A DNA stretch of 64,000 bases from NCBI GenBank assembly GCA_965661545.1, contig CBFIEF010000001.1, positions 79,071 through 143,070 on the forward strand. Reading direction: 5' to 3'. Position numbers and translations under genes: made by a program. Positions 46,696 through 55,769 of the stretch are shown here, one piece after another; the first letter of the stretch is position 1, and each line of letters opens with the position of its first letter. The DNA is from UBA7985 sp965661545 (GTDB lineage: Bacteria > Pseudomonadota > Alphaproteobacteria > UBA7985). The notes under the pieces were generated by a model. It was not told the origin of the DNA and made no database searches. It saw nothing but the letters and a program-made list of their open reading frames with translations.

Positions 46696-47005
46696 TTGAG
46701 GTAACCAGCGGCTGAGCTTACGGGGGAACGACGCCGCCAGTTCCTTAAAACTTTATATATATAGCTTTTGCATAAAATTCTAGCAAAAAAGTATGTCGGG
46801 ACTTTCTAAGAGGCATGCCAAGTCTATGTGCTGTGTTCGAAACTAGAATTTTTCCTTTAACATTCTCAAAAAAAGACATTTACGCCACGAATCTCTTATG
46901 ATATTTAGATTCGTTAAGTCGCATAAACTGGTGACTGTCTTTATTTTCTGTCCGCTCATTTCGAGTGGAGATTTTTATTTTTTTGATTTGAGGTTTTTCA
47001 GGCGC

Positions 47006-48262
47006 ATGTTTCCTAGCGCGTTTCCCTCCTTGACGTTGAAGACACTGCTGTGCGCCGCCACATGCTTTGTGCTGCCGTCATGGTCGAACGCGCAAGGCTT
47101 AGTGAACACGTCCAGTTTCTCCTCATCGCAAACGGCTCAAACGCCTGTTGTCTTCCTCTCTTCCGGCGAACTCGCCCAGAGCGGCAGCTACACGGTTCAA
47201 CCTGTATTTGTGGACGGTGTTTCTGCGGCCCCCGGTGGGGGAGATCTTGCCAGCCCGGTTTACACGTCCATTGAAGCCAGTGACTCCAGTCAAACCTCAG
47301 ACTTCGGCGATCCAGACTTTGCGCCCATGCCAGCCAACGCAAACATTGTTGGGGCCGGTGCCGTTCAAACGGCGCAATCGGCTGCAGGTGATGGTTCAAA
47401 GGATCCAAACCACGGTCTGGTGACGGTGCAAATGGTCCCAGTCGGCGCGTTGGTCTCGACGACAGTGTCCCAGACAACAGAAGTCGCTGCCAATCCATTG
47501 GGTTCAACGCAGGCTGATGGCTTTGGATGGCGTCTGAATACGCTGTCCAGCGAGGGTTTCAATGCACCGGCGGGTGTTGTGGGCGACCTTGGTGCTGTGG
47601 TTGGCTATCATCCGAACTGGGATGGCAGCGCCGAGCACATGTTCCTTGCTTTGCCCTATGCAGACGTTCAGCTGGGCAAGCGCATTTATCTTTCCACTGA
47701 CCGCGGCTTTGGCGTGAATATCCTCGCGTCAAAGAATGCTGCGATGTCGGTGGGTCTGGACTACCGTTTTCCGCGCATGGATGTCGATCTGATCGCCCCT
47801 ATGCAACACGTCAGCGGCGCTCTTACGACCGGTGGCCGGTTGAACCTCTATGTTCGTGAGCTGGAGCTGTTCTTGAACGCCGATATTGGTGGGTTTGGCG
47901 AAATGTCCGGTTGGGATATGGAGCTTGGCATTTCATCGGTGCAGCCCATTACCGATCGCGTGGCCGTCAAGCTGACCGCCGCGGTATCAGGCGCGGATGC
48001 GCAACTGCTGAATAACATGTACGGCGTTTCTGAATCCGACGCGCTGGCACTTAACGTCCCCGAATTTGCCTTTGATAGCTTTGGTCTGAAAGACATGCGG
48101 CTCAAGGCTGAAGGCAAATTCTTCTTTTCACATCATCTCGGTATTTACAGCGCTGTGCAGGTCAAAGTTCTGCTCGATCAGGTGGCAGAAAGCCCCTTGG
48201 TGGACGACCTGGGCGACGCCGTACAACTCTCTTCAAATCTTGGTCTGATATATCGCTTTTAG
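47006..48262 (+). CDS. outer-membrane beta-barrel protein, unknown family
   Basis: A 418-residue exported protein. The signal peptide (LKTLLCAATCFVLPSWSNAQG) is followed by a Ser/Thr/Gln-rich low-complexity region of about 130 residues, then a C-terminal half of alternating amphipathic strands ending in LGLIYRF, the terminal-Phe signal of outer-membrane barrels. The ATG at 47006 is preferred because it starts the signal peptide; the open frame begins at 46898 with an extra hydrophobic lead that has no RBS. I cannot name the family. It is a single-gene unit: AT-rich promoter region before it and a terminator behind. Confidence 0.72.
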   Translation: MFPSAFPSLTLKTLLCAATCFVLPSWSNAQGLVNTSSFSSSQTAQTPVVFLSSGELAQSGSYTVQPVFVDGVSAAPGGGDLASPVYTSIEASDSSQTSDFGDPDFAPMPANANIVGAGAVQTAQSAAGDGSKDPNHGLVTVQMVPVGALVSTTVSQTTEVAANPLGSTQADGFGWRLNTLSSEGFNAPAGVVGDLGAVVGYHPNWDGSAEHMFLALPYADVQLGKRIYLSTDRGFGVNILASKNAAMSVGLDYRFPRMDVDLIAPMQHVSGALTTGGRLNLYVRELELFLNADIGGFGEMSGWDMELGISSVQPITDRVAVKLTAAVSGADAQLLNNMYGVSESDALALNVPEFAFDSFGLKDMRLKAEGKFFFSHHLGIYSAVQVKVLLDQVAESPLVDDLGDAVQLSSNLGLIYRF

Positions 48263-48310
48263 TCCGCACGACTAATTAGCTCGTTCCTCAATTCCAAACC
48301 TGGACCAAGT

Positions 48311-48340
48311 ACCCCGCCTTCGTGCGGGGTTCTTTTTTTC
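48311..48340 (+). terminator. rho-independent terminator of the barrel gene
   Basis: Stem CCCCGC / GCGGGG with a 6-base loop, followed by TTC and seven T. It lies 50 bases past the stop codon. Confidence 0.88.
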
Positions 48341-48510
48341 TAGGATCTGCCCGGTTTTTACCGATGTCAGATCCCGGGTCTTTGTCAGGCCCAGACAAGC
48401 GCTTAGCGATGATAGGGCGTCGCCCGTGTCACGGGTTACTGGGGTATTCGCAATGATGGTGCCACAGTTTCGGCATAGTCGCAGAATGCTGTAAACTATT
48501 TGTTCGGATT

Positions 48511-48747
48511 TTATTCAGCACCAGCGCCCGTAATGATCGGCAGGATCTGCCACAGGCCGTAGCCGAGTGCGCCAAGGAAGCCCACTAAGATAGCGATGCG
48601 CAAAACACCTGCGAGACGTCGGATTGCTTGCTCGACCAAAAACCAGCTAACAGCGCCCACGACAAAAGCGAGCCGCCCGTCTAACTCGCTGACTCTGTTA
48701 GATGTTTCGACCATGAACTCGACGCCCCACTGGATAAACATTTCCAT
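48511..48747 (-). CDS. small membrane protein in the ycjX-ycjF operon
   Basis: A 78-residue protein, MEMFIQWGVEFMVETSNRV and onward, with two hydrophobic segments (LAFVVGAVSWFLVEQAI and IAILVGFLGALGYGLWQILPII). I do not recognise the family. The ATG at 48747 has GGGAG seven bases upstream, and it follows the ycjF stop by two bases; a TTG at 48753 would overlap. Its place suggests a partner of the YcjX/YcjF pair. Confidence 0.7.
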   Translation of the reverse strand: MEMFIQWGVEFMVETSNRVSELDGRLAFVVGAVSWFLVEQAIRRLAGVLRIAILVGFLGALGYGLWQILPIITGAGAE

Positions 48748-48749
48748 TT

Positions 48750-49802
48750 TCAAGCTCCCAGGGCTTTGGTTTTAATGTCGCTGGCGAGATCACTGGCCAA
48801 TTGAGCGATCGTTGGTTCGGGTAGGGTCTGGAATGGCATAGGGCGCAAAACTTTGACAGCGGCAACACCAATGCGGGCTGTCATGAGGCCATTTATTGCG
48901 CCCTCCGACAGCTTTGCTGAGATTTTCCCAGCGATGCCACCGCCCAAAATGTTCTGAAGCAGGCTATCCCCCGCCTCCAAACCGCCGGCGATGAACAAAT
49001 TTCGGAAAACCAGTCGAAGTAATCGCACGCTTGAGAATGCAGATTGAGGACCGCCATAGAGCGCGGAAATTTCTCGCAGCAGCTTCAGCGATCGCCAGAG
49101 GGAAATGCTCACGTCGAGTACAGCAAAGGGCGAAATTGTTGTCAGCCACGCCGAGGAAAAGCTGGCGCGGCGGATGGCTTGCAGGGCGCGCTTGTCCAGC
49201 TCCGCCAGAACGGTCTGTTCATAGATCGTGAGCGCCTCGGCATCGGTGTAGATGTTCTGCTGCGTGATCTCGAAGCGTTCATGGGCATGGGCCAAGTCTG
49301 GGCGGGCGGCGAGTTTGGCTCGCATGCGCTTCAGTCCTTTGGCGCTCGCAGTTGCGTCGCCGGCTGCGAGACCGAGATCCAGCGTCTTTCGCGCCCGCTG
49401 GTGCTGGCGCAGTGCCCGAGCCAGCCACCACTCGCGGGCAATCATCAGGCTGAAGAACAGCAGGCCAAGAACCAGAAAGCCAACTCCCACCCAACCCAGC
49501 CAAGGTGTTACGGCTGAAATGGCCCGCAGGGTAAAGAACGCGTCTGCCGCCAGCGCAACGACAAAAAATAGGAACAGGAAGAACCCACCCCAAGCGGCAA
49601 AGGACCAGCCGTTTTTCTTGGGTGGTAGAATTTCGCTCTGCGCGGGGTCAGATCCGCCGAGGGCATCTTCCAGCCTGTGCATGGCGACCTTGGCGTGATC
49701 GGCATCAAGCCGTGTTGGCTTCGGTGGAGTTCGTCGCTGGCGTTGGTCCTCCCGCGGTTCCAGTGAGATGCGGGCGGGCTTCGGCGGTTTGTTTTCCGTC
49801 AT
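48750..49802 (-). CDS. ycjF: YcjF-type membrane protein (DUF697)
   Basis: A 350-residue inner-membrane protein. A basic, proline-rich cytoplasmic N-terminus of 70 residues precedes two membrane helices (FFLFLFFVVALAADAFFTL and VGVGFLVLGLLFFSLMI). A C-terminal DUF697 region contains SPFAVLDVSISLWRSLKLLREIS. Length and order match E. coli YcjF. It overlaps ycjX by four bases (ATGA). The function is unsettled; in E. coli the pair is linked to envelope stress. Confidence 0.88.
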   Translation of the reverse strand: MTENKPPKPARISLEPREDQRQRRTPPKPTRLDADHAKVAMHRLEDALGGSDPAQSEILPPKKNGWSFAAWGGFFLFLFFVVALAADAFFTLRAISAVTPWLGWVGVGFLVLGLLFFSLMIAREWWLARALRQHQRARKTLDLGLAAGDATASAKGLKRMRAKLAARPDLAHAHERFEITQQNIYTDAEALTIYEQTVLAELDKRALQAIRRASFSSAWLTTISPFAVLDVSISLWRSLKLLREISALYGGPQSAFSSVRLLRLVFRNLFIAGGLEAGDSLLQNILGGGIAGKISAKLSEGAINGLMTARIGVAAVKVLRPMPFQTLPEPTIAQLASDLASDIKTKALGA

Positions 49803-51235
49803 TGCAGCAAGTCTCCCAACAGCTCTTCCAGAGCGCGATCCAGATTGATGTGTGGAAAGGGTCGGATTTCTTCCAGCGACGACGGGGGCTTAAACGATAG
49901 GATTTCTAAGTCTCCGGGTGCCAGATTTTTCAGGTCGAGCAAGTCGCGCGGCAATTGTCCCGGATAAACGGCTTCGACGGCTGTACTATCTGCTGGAACG
50001 CCGCTGACGCAATCGACGGTGTGCCCGTCGATGGTCGCCGTTGCTGGCGCCGTGGCTCTCAGTCCAGCCAGCGCCATCACAGAGGTTCGCGCCCCGGCCA
50101 CAGCAGACCGGCTTTGGGCTTCGTTTAACAGGCTTGTGAGCAAGCGTTTCAGCTCGTCGTGCTGTGAGATTGGCAGGTGATCAGCTTTGGTCGCGGCAAA
50201 CAGGATCCGCTCGACGCGCTTCCCATGCAGCAAAGGCCCGAGCCACGAGTTTTGCCCCGGCTTGAAGGCCTTTAGTACCGAAATCATCGCTTCTTGAAGT
50301 TCATTGATGGCGACGCTTCCGCCCTCCGCTGCGCCCAGCAAATCGACCAAAACCAGTTGCCGGTCGATGCGCGAGAAATGCTCCTTAAAGAACCGCCAAA
50401 CGATCAGGTGCTTATAGTCCTCAAACCGTTTAGCCATGCCAGCGGCGAGGCTGCCGTGTTTGAGCGCCTGTCCCGGTTTCAGCGGTAGGGGCGCAAATGT
50501 CAGGGCAGGGGATCCCGCCAAATCGCCTGGCATTAAGAACCGTCCGGGCTGTAGCATAGACAACTTCACCCGCGTCGCGTGACGACACTGGCGCAGGTAG
50601 TCCGCATAGGTTAGGTGCAGCCGTTGAGCATCACGCTCGTCCCACGCCGCCGTCAAATCGGCTTGGCTGGTTGCGGCCAACCAGTCTTTGGCCAGACTGC
50701 GTCTCGGCTCTTGCTCTGTCGCCGCAAAAACTTGGCTGGACCATGTTTGGAAATCCAAGGTCATGAGCGGTAAATCAAGGAGCCACTCGCCGGGGTAGTC
50801 CACGATGTCGATGTGCAGCAGGCTGTCGCCGCTCACAGCACGCTTAACCCAAGCGGCGGAACGATAGCGCAGAGTCAGTCGAAATTGAGAGATGGACGAC
50901 GTGCTTTCCGGCCAACAGCTTGGATTACCCAGCAGCGCATCTCGATGATCTTCGAAGGCAAAACGCGGCAGGGTCAGGTCCGGCTGTTCGCTTAGGTGTG
51001 CGCCAATAATCCGACCGCCGCCCATCGCTGCGAGGAGCGGTAATCCGCCCTGATTCAGCAGGTTTTGGATGATGGAAGTAATGGCCACAGTCTTGCCGGC
51101 GCGGGCCAGTCCCGTCACGCCCAGCCGGACGACTGGCTCGGCAAACGGCGCGGCGAGGGTTTCCACCAAGTCTGCTGTTCGGTCTGAGACGCCGGCAAGC
51201 AGCTTTTCAGTCTGTCGGCGGATGTCGTTGCTCAA
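49799..51235 (-). CDS. ycjX: YcjX-family P-loop GTPase-like protein (DUF463)
   Basis: A 478-residue cytoplasmic protein. The P-loop is GLARAGKT (residues 42-49), and the family blocks WPESTSSISQFRLTLRY, DYPGEWLLDLPL and LFAATKADHLPISQHD follow in order; the last includes a TKAD form of the nucleotide-specificity motif. YcjX proteins bind nucleotide and are encoded with YcjF, as here by a four-base overlap. In E. coli the pair belongs to the phage-shock regulon; no pspF-type elements are visible upstream in this window. Confidence 0.92.
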   Translation of the reverse strand: MSNDIRRQTEKLLAGVSDRTADLVETLAAPFAEPVVRLGVTGLARAGKTVAITSIIQNLLNQGGLPLLAAMGGGRIIGAHLSEQPDLTLPRFAFEDHRDALLGNPSCWPESTSSISQFRLTLRYRSAAWVKRAVSGDSLLHIDIVDYPGEWLLDLPLMTLDFQTWSSQVFAATEQEPRRSLAKDWLAATSQADLTAAWDERDAQRLHLTYADYLRQCRHATRVKLSMLQPGRFLMPGDLAGSPALTFAPLPLKPGQALKHGSLAAGMAKRFEDYKHLIVWRFFKEHFSRIDRQLVLVDLLGAAEGGSVAINELQEAMISVLKAFKPGQNSWLGPLLHGKRVERILFAATKADHLPISQHDELKRLLTSLLNEAQSRSAVAGARTSVMALAGLRATAPATATIDGHTVDCVSGVPADSTAVEAVYPGQLPRDLLDLKNLAPGDLEILSFKPPSSLEEIRPFPHINLDRALEELLGDLLQ

Positions 51236-51297
51236 TGCGGTTCCGTCTGCGGGTTAAGATTGTTCAATCGATATTTGGGTATTCGAGGAGGTAAACG

Positions 51298-51981
51298 CTA
51301 GCGACAGGTTTTGCGAGGACCAAGGTCGAAGTGGAGGTGGTCTTTGTGCTGAGCGTTGTATTTGGGTGAGAGTACGACGTTAAACCGGTCGCAGGCTGTT
51401 GCCGCCATTTCCTGCAGAATGGGCTGGCTGTCCCAGTCGTTGAGGATTGTAAGGCTCTCGCCGTCCTCAAAATCGAGGCCCTGCACATCAAGTGCATTAG
51501 CGAAGGAGTGCTGGGACCACGACGACGATCCTGCGATTTTGCGGCAGTTGTAGCTGCCCATATGGTTGAGGCGGGTCACGTTCGCCTTTCCATGCTTTCT
51601 TCCCAACCGCTTCACGTCCTTTGCCACCCATTGCGCCAAGCGCTCTGCCATCGGGCAGGACAGCGTCAGACCCTTGCCCTCGATGTCGATTCCGGCAATC
51701 GACTGCACCAAGACGGGGAACCGCGCGCCACAGCCTCGATTATTGCCAAACGCGTCTAGCGCCACGTATTCGAGGTCTTTCACGCGGCTCAGCCGTTTCA
51801 GGCACTGGGGACCATCGTTAAAGAAGGCAGGCGGGCCGTTGCCCTGTTCGGTGGGGTGTGGATCATCCCATTGATCACGAACCCAGTCGACCAGGCGCAC
51901 AAGGGTTCCGCGTCGGTGCTCAAATACAAGCATAGCGATCAGAACGGCCAGAGCCGCGAGCAAGAGAGCAATGGTTTTCAT
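51298..51981 (-). CDS. extensin-like C-terminal domain protein
   Basis: A 227-residue protein with an N-terminal membrane or signal segment (IALLLAALAVLIAMLVF) and a basic region. The extensin-like domain has the family order CGARFPVLVQSI, LTLSCPMAERLAQW, SYNCRK and SQHSFANALDVQGL; the H-x-x-x-A-x-D pattern resembles the zinc site of M15-type peptidases. Four cysteines probably pair. It is thought to act on the cell envelope, but no activity is established. Confidence 0.85.
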   Translation of the reverse strand: MKTIALLLAALAVLIAMLVFEHRRGTLVRLVDWVRDQWDDPHPTEQGNGPPAFFNDGPQCLKRLSRVKDLEYVALDAFGNNRGCGARFPVLVQSIAGIDIEGKGLTLSCPMAERLAQWVAKDVKRLGRKHGKANVTRLNHMGSYNCRKIAGSSSWSQHSFANALDVQGLDFEDGESLTILNDWDSQPILQEMAATACDRFNVVLSPKYNAQHKDHLHFDLGPRKTCR

Positions 51982-52010
51982 CGATGATTTGTGCAGTTCG
52001 GCTCAGGCTG

Positions 52011-52967
52011 TCAGATGCCCAAATTGTGCAAAAACCAATTAAAATCCGAGAGGGACTGGGCTGGGATTTCTTCCATAGGCATATGCCCTACGCCCGGATA
52101 GGTCCGCACACGCAGGTCTCGCACGCGTGAGGTGAATCCAAGCATGTTATCTCGCATAGGAAGAAGTGTATCGTCCTCGCCCCATTGCAGGAACACAGGG
52201 CATTCGATGACGCTCAGCAAGTCAGGATTAGGCCGCTCCAACACGCGCAGGTTTTCCTGCACCGCCGCCCGTGAGCCTTCGCGCATGGTCAGGTCGTGGA
52301 TGCGATCGAGGGTTGCCCGGTTTAGGCGCCGTGGATCACCAAACATAGACATTTGTGCAGCGAGAACGGCGGCTTTTGGGGTTACGGATTGATAGGCTTG
52401 GCCAACCAAGGGCACCTTGAAGGCTTGAACCGCCAACGGCAGTTTTTCTGTTCCGCCAGCAGGATCGAGCAGTCCAACAGCTTGTACACGCTCCGGCACC
52501 TCCACCGCCAAACGCCACGCCAGAAAGCCGCCCAAGGAATTGCCGACTGGAATGAAACTGTCCAAGCCGATTTTATCGGCGAACTCCAGCAGCAAAGCCA
52601 TGTAAGTTGCTTCGTCCAAGCGGCCCTTGGCGTAAGGGCCGGTGATCGCAAAGGGCGGCACGTCCAGCGCGATCACCCGCCGATCCGTAGACAAATCTGG
52701 CGCCCAGCCATCCCAGCAATACAGCGAAGACATTAAGCCGTGGATCAGCAGTAGAGGTGGCTTGTCGGAAGTCGCAGGCCCAAGGTCGTGGTAGTGGATG
52801 TTTAGACCATCAACCTCAACAAATCTTGACCGTTCATCGCAGTAGCGGTCCTTGAGGGTTTGGAGAGGGATATCCTCGAGGCCCGGATTGAACCACTCAC
52901 TGAGGCTTTGCGCGCGGGCCGAAGCTTCCTCAGCCAAGGAAGCCCAACGGTTTGAAAAATCTGACAA
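52011..52967 (-). CDS. alpha/beta hydrolase
   Basis: A 318-residue cytoplasmic alpha/beta-hydrolase. The oxyanion segment is LIHGLMSS, the nucleophile elbow GNSLGG (Ser near residue 144), the acid is in WGEDDTLLP and the catalytic histidine in GVGHMPMEE. The helical lid between residues 170 and 230 is of epoxide-hydrolase/haloalkane-dehalogenase size. The substrate is not known. It has its own upstream region of 215 bases. Confidence 0.87.
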   Translation of the reverse strand: MSDFSNRWASLAEEASARAQSLSEWFNPGLEDIPLQTLKDRYCDERSRFVEVDGLNIHYHDLGPATSDKPPLLLIHGLMSSLYCWDGWAPDLSTDRRVIALDVPPFAITGPYAKGRLDEATYMALLLEFADKIGLDSFIPVGNSLGGFLAWRLAVEVPERVQAVGLLDPAGGTEKLPLAVQAFKVPLVGQAYQSVTPKAAVLAAQMSMFGDPRRLNRATLDRIHDLTMREGSRAAVQENLRVLERPNPDLLSVIECPVFLQWGEDDTLLPMRDNMLGFTSRVRDLRVRTYPGVGHMPMEEIPAQSLSDFNWFLHNLGI

Positions 52968-53182
52968 AACAACTCCATTGGAATAAATTTACGTTGTCTA
53001 GTTAAGGTGCCCATTGGCGTCGCGCAAGGGGCGTTGGCGAGTCATCAAGGCTCATAACACAGTTTTGACGATGGACTTTGCGGTCTGCTATCGGGTATCG
53101 GCTGAGTGGGGTTCCCTAGGGCGTGGACTGAGTTGGGCTCCGCGACTGAAGAGATCACCCTCCAACTGGCGGACTTTGCGGC

Positions 53183-53677
53183 ATGAGTGACAAACCTGAT
53201 TGGCGACCAAATTCGGATGCGCTTGCCCCCAATTTTTGGGTGGACCGCCGGCTGAAAGACTTCAATGAGGCCGAATGGGAAGCGCTGTGCGATGGCTGCG
53301 GACAATGCTGCTTGGTCAAGCTGATCGATGAAGACGATGAACGCATGTACGTCACTGACGTGGCCTGTCGGGGCTATGACTGCAAGAACGGCGGATGTGC
53401 CGTCTATGACCGCCGCAAAAGCGTGGTGCCGGAGTGCATCTTTCTGACCCCAGAAATCATTACGGAATCCCCCCATCTGTTCCCAACCAGCTGTGCCTAC
53501 AAGCGGTTGAATTGGGGTTTGGATATCCCCGATTGGCACCCTTTGAAACACGATGGTGACCGCAAGCCGATGATCGACGCGGGTGTCACGATTGCCGGAA
53601 AAGTTGCTTCAGAGAGTGAGATCAAGGATGCCGATCTCGAAGACCGCATCCGCCCGTGGTTCAGCGATCAGCCTTGA
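53183..53677 (+). CDS. YcgN-family cysteine cluster protein (UPF0260)
   Basis: A 164-residue soluble protein with the family cluster CDGCGQCC (residues 36-43), then CRGYDC and GGCAVYDRR, and the C-terminal SCAYKRLNWG. The cysteines probably bind a metal or iron-sulfur centre. The function is unknown in all bacteria. It overlaps the convergent TetR gene by ten bases. Confidence 0.92.
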   Translation: MSDKPDWRPNSDALAPNFWVDRRLKDFNEAEWEALCDGCGQCCLVKLIDEDDERMYVTDVACRGYDCKNGGCAVYDRRKSVVPECIFLTPEIITESPHLFPTSCAYKRLNWGLDIPDWHPLKHDGDRKPMIDAGVTIAGKVASESEIKDADLEDRIRPWFSDQP

Positions 53678-54303
53678 TCGAGCAATTGCAGCCGGCCAAT
53701 TAACGTGGCGCGGGCTTCGCTGAGCAGGCTTTCGGCCAGTTCGTCCGATATATTCGCCGCCGGGTTAAAGATCCGAGCGAAGATGAACCAGTATGAGATA
53801 AGCCCGATATAGTTTTCCGCCATGGCTGTAAACGAAACAGGGGCCAACAGTCCCAGTTCTGCCCGCTTCTGCAAATAGGCAATCAGGCGCGCCCGAAAGG
53901 GATTGCGCCCGAGCGTGTAAATCTTGTCTTTTAGCTCTGGAAATCGGCTGACTTCACTGATGATCACGCGGAACATGTCCAGCGTGTTATCGTCACGCAT
54001 CAGTTCAACAAAGCTGGCTGAAACCTGCTTCAACCCTTCGTCAAGCGGCAAGCTTGGGTCGATGTCGTCGGGGGGAGAGGCAATGTCAAATTCTTGAATG
54101 CGGTCCGCCACCACAGCGTCAAACAGCGTTTCTTTGTTGGCAAAGTGCTTGTAGAGGGTCGCCGTAGAAACATCGGCATCCTTGGCGATGGCTGCCATGG
54201 CCGCGCCTTGGTATCCGCGCTCAAGAAACACGCGCTGAGCCGATTGAACAATCGCCTCACGCTTTCCTTCGCGGATCGCCTTTCTATAGGTTTCTAAGCT
54301 CAC
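53668..54303 (-). CDS. TetR/AcrR-family transcriptional regulator
   Basis: A 211-residue repressor. The N-terminal helix-turn-helix (AIVQSAQRVFLERGYQGAAM to DVSTATLYKHFANKETLFDA, residues about 17-60) is typical; the rest is a helical ligand-binding domain. The ligand is unknown. A palindrome 34 bases upstream of the start is a candidate operator for self-control. No obvious efflux gene is divergent from it. Confidence 0.92.
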   Translation of the reverse strand: MSLETYRKAIREGKREAIVQSAQRVFLERGYQGAAMAAIAKDADVSTATLYKHFANKETLFDAVVADRIQEFDIASPPDDIDPSLPLDEGLKQVSASFVELMRDDNTLDMFRVIISEVSRFPELKDKIYTLGRNPFRARLIAYLQKRAELGLLAPVSFTAMAENYIGLISYWFIFARIFNPAANISDELAESLLSEARATLIGRLQLLDQG

Positions 54304-54336
54304 GCCTTAGCCTCTGGATACTGACAGTTCGCAGGG

Positions 54337-54358
54337 TTTAGCGCTTTGAATCGCTAAA
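54337..54358. promoter_or_regulatory. candidate TetR operator palindrome
   Basis: Perfect inverted repeat TTTAGCG / CGCTAAA with an 8-base centre, located 34 bases upstream of the tetR start codon. The size and symmetry fit a dimeric TetR-family operator. There is no T-run, so it is less likely a terminator of the DUF882 gene, whose product is encoded on the same strand upstream. Confidence 0.4.
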
Positions 54359-54393
54359 GTAAAATCATGAGTTTAGTTTGGGTTGCCGCGGGA

Positions 54394-55587
54394 TTAGGCG
54401 CGGTATTTGTTGGCCAGCGGCTTGTAGCGAGACGGCCAAGACCGCTCCGGCCCCGTATCAATATGAATGAAGTTGGAGCTTGGATAATAACCGACGCCCC
54501 CATCGCTGGATTTCAGCGCGGCAACATGGACATCTTTAATCTTTGCGCCATCGACGAACATATCCATGGCGCGGCCTCGGACGTGGTAGGAATTCTTCGC
54601 AACGCCACCGGATTTTGACCGTAGCATCTTGTTGGTTTCCGGCGAGCGATAGCCCGAGACCAGATGCAGAATTGCCCGGTCATGCCCACGGGTGCGCATG
54701 GCGATTTCATGGGCGATATCGAACAGCGCGCGATCAATGTCGCGCACTTGGTCGTTCCGATGGTCACGCAGCAGGTGGTTCAATTCCGCCAGGGCGCCCT
54801 CATCATAGCGCCCGTTAGAGACAAATTTAGCCCGTAGGCGCTCGCCCGTGTGGGTGCTCTGAATGGTGACTGTCTTGGCGTCTGCATCGGAAAACCGCAC
54901 GGTTTTGCTCTGGCCGGGCAAGCTGGACCGGGTATTCGATGACCCGCTGACCGCCGAGCGGTTGCTCGCGGCCGCAACCTGCGTTGAGCGGTCAATGTCG
55001 GTATTGGGGGCGAGATTAGGAACAGTCCGGTGCGCCGGAATATCCAGGGAAGCGCGCATGCCCGGCAGGGGGGCAAGCTGTTGACCGCTCGCGTCGCGCG
55101 GAGCCAGCCGTGGCAGAGGCTCCGGCATAGGTTGCCCAATCGACCGAATGATCGGCGGCACTGGATCGACCAGGTTCTCCTGCCGAACGTCCAGCAAAGC
55201 TGCAAGCATCGCGTCGAGGTCTTCACCCGTTTCCTTGTCGACGTATCGCAGCGTTTCGTCGCTAACTTGCAGATTGAGATCGATGTCGGCGTATTCGATT
55301 AATTCCACCGGCAAAACGTCGTGCAAGTTGGCTCGCTGTAGCATCAGATCGTTCATCGGCAACTTGTCGAGACCAAGTTCCGAAAAGGTCATGCGATCAG
55401 CAACGCCGATCCGCGTGCCGCGATAGAGGCCATAAGCAGCACCGGCTGCGCCAAAGGCGAGAAATGTCTGTAAAGCCGCACGTCGGCTCGGGCTTTTTGC
55501 AGCTTTACGGGCTGCTAATCGGCCACTGCCAATTGCTTCCGCCAAGCTGTCCAAAAGACCATGCATTTTAGGTTGATTGCCCCACAT
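54394..55587 (-). CDS. DUF882 / YcbK-type M15 peptidase-like protein with long N-terminal extension
   Basis: A 397-residue protein. A twin-arginine-type export signal is visible near residues 35-55 (SRRAALQTFLAFGAAGAAYG). The C-terminal 150 residues are the YcbK (peptidase M15_3) domain, with LVSGYRSPETN, YHVRGRAMDMFVDG and FIHIDTG supplying the zinc histidines and aspartate. About 190 extra residues between signal and domain have no recognised fold and include a proline/serine-rich stretch. The ATG at 55587 with AAGG upstream is preferred; the frame reaches 55689. It follows the L,D-transpeptidase gene, as ycbK follows ycbB in E. coli, so a cell-wall peptide is the probable target. Confidence 0.83.
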   Translation of the reverse strand: MWGNQPKMHGLLDSLAEAIGSGRLAARKAAKSPSRRAALQTFLAFGAAGAAYGLYRGTRIGVADRMTFSELGLDKLPMNDLMLQRANLHDVLPVELIEYADIDLNLQVSDETLRYVDKETGEDLDAMLAALLDVRQENLVDPVPPIIRSIGQPMPEPLPRLAPRDASGQQLAPLPGMRASLDIPAHRTVPNLAPNTDIDRSTQVAAASNRSAVSGSSNTRSSLPGQSKTVRFSDADAKTVTIQSTHTGERLRAKFVSNGRYDEGALAELNHLLRDHRNDQVRDIDRALFDIAHEIAMRTRGHDRAILHLVSGYRSPETNKMLRSKSGGVAKNSYHVRGRAMDMFVDGAKIKDVHVAALKSSDGGVGYYPSSNFIHIDTGPERSWPSRYKPLANKYRA

Positions 55588-55769
55588 CGACCTTATAATT
55601 CCGCCGCGTATCAAACTTAAATAGTCAAAAGGCGCGTAATCACACCTGAAATATCGCCAGCTTATACGTGCACAAAGTGTGCTGAGCAACGCTAAAAGTC
55701 ACTCGATGGGTCACGAATGCCATACTAAAGCGTTAGAATTGCGGCATTAATTGTTTACTGCACGGCGTC

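Larger units (their letters stand above)
46519..47005. other. 487-base intergenic region with two hairpins
   Basis: Holds the lipoprotein terminator (46605-46634), a separate perfect hairpin (46666-46695), and then a very AT-rich stretch (46745-46890) likely to contain the promoter of the outer-membrane protein gene; TTGCAT near 46767 with TATGTC 18 bases on is one weak candidate. No coding character was seen. Confidence 0.4.

Noticed and set aside
48423..48435. Short palindrome CCCGTG-T-CACGGG between convergent genes
   Set aside because: Too short and without a T-run; no function can be argued.
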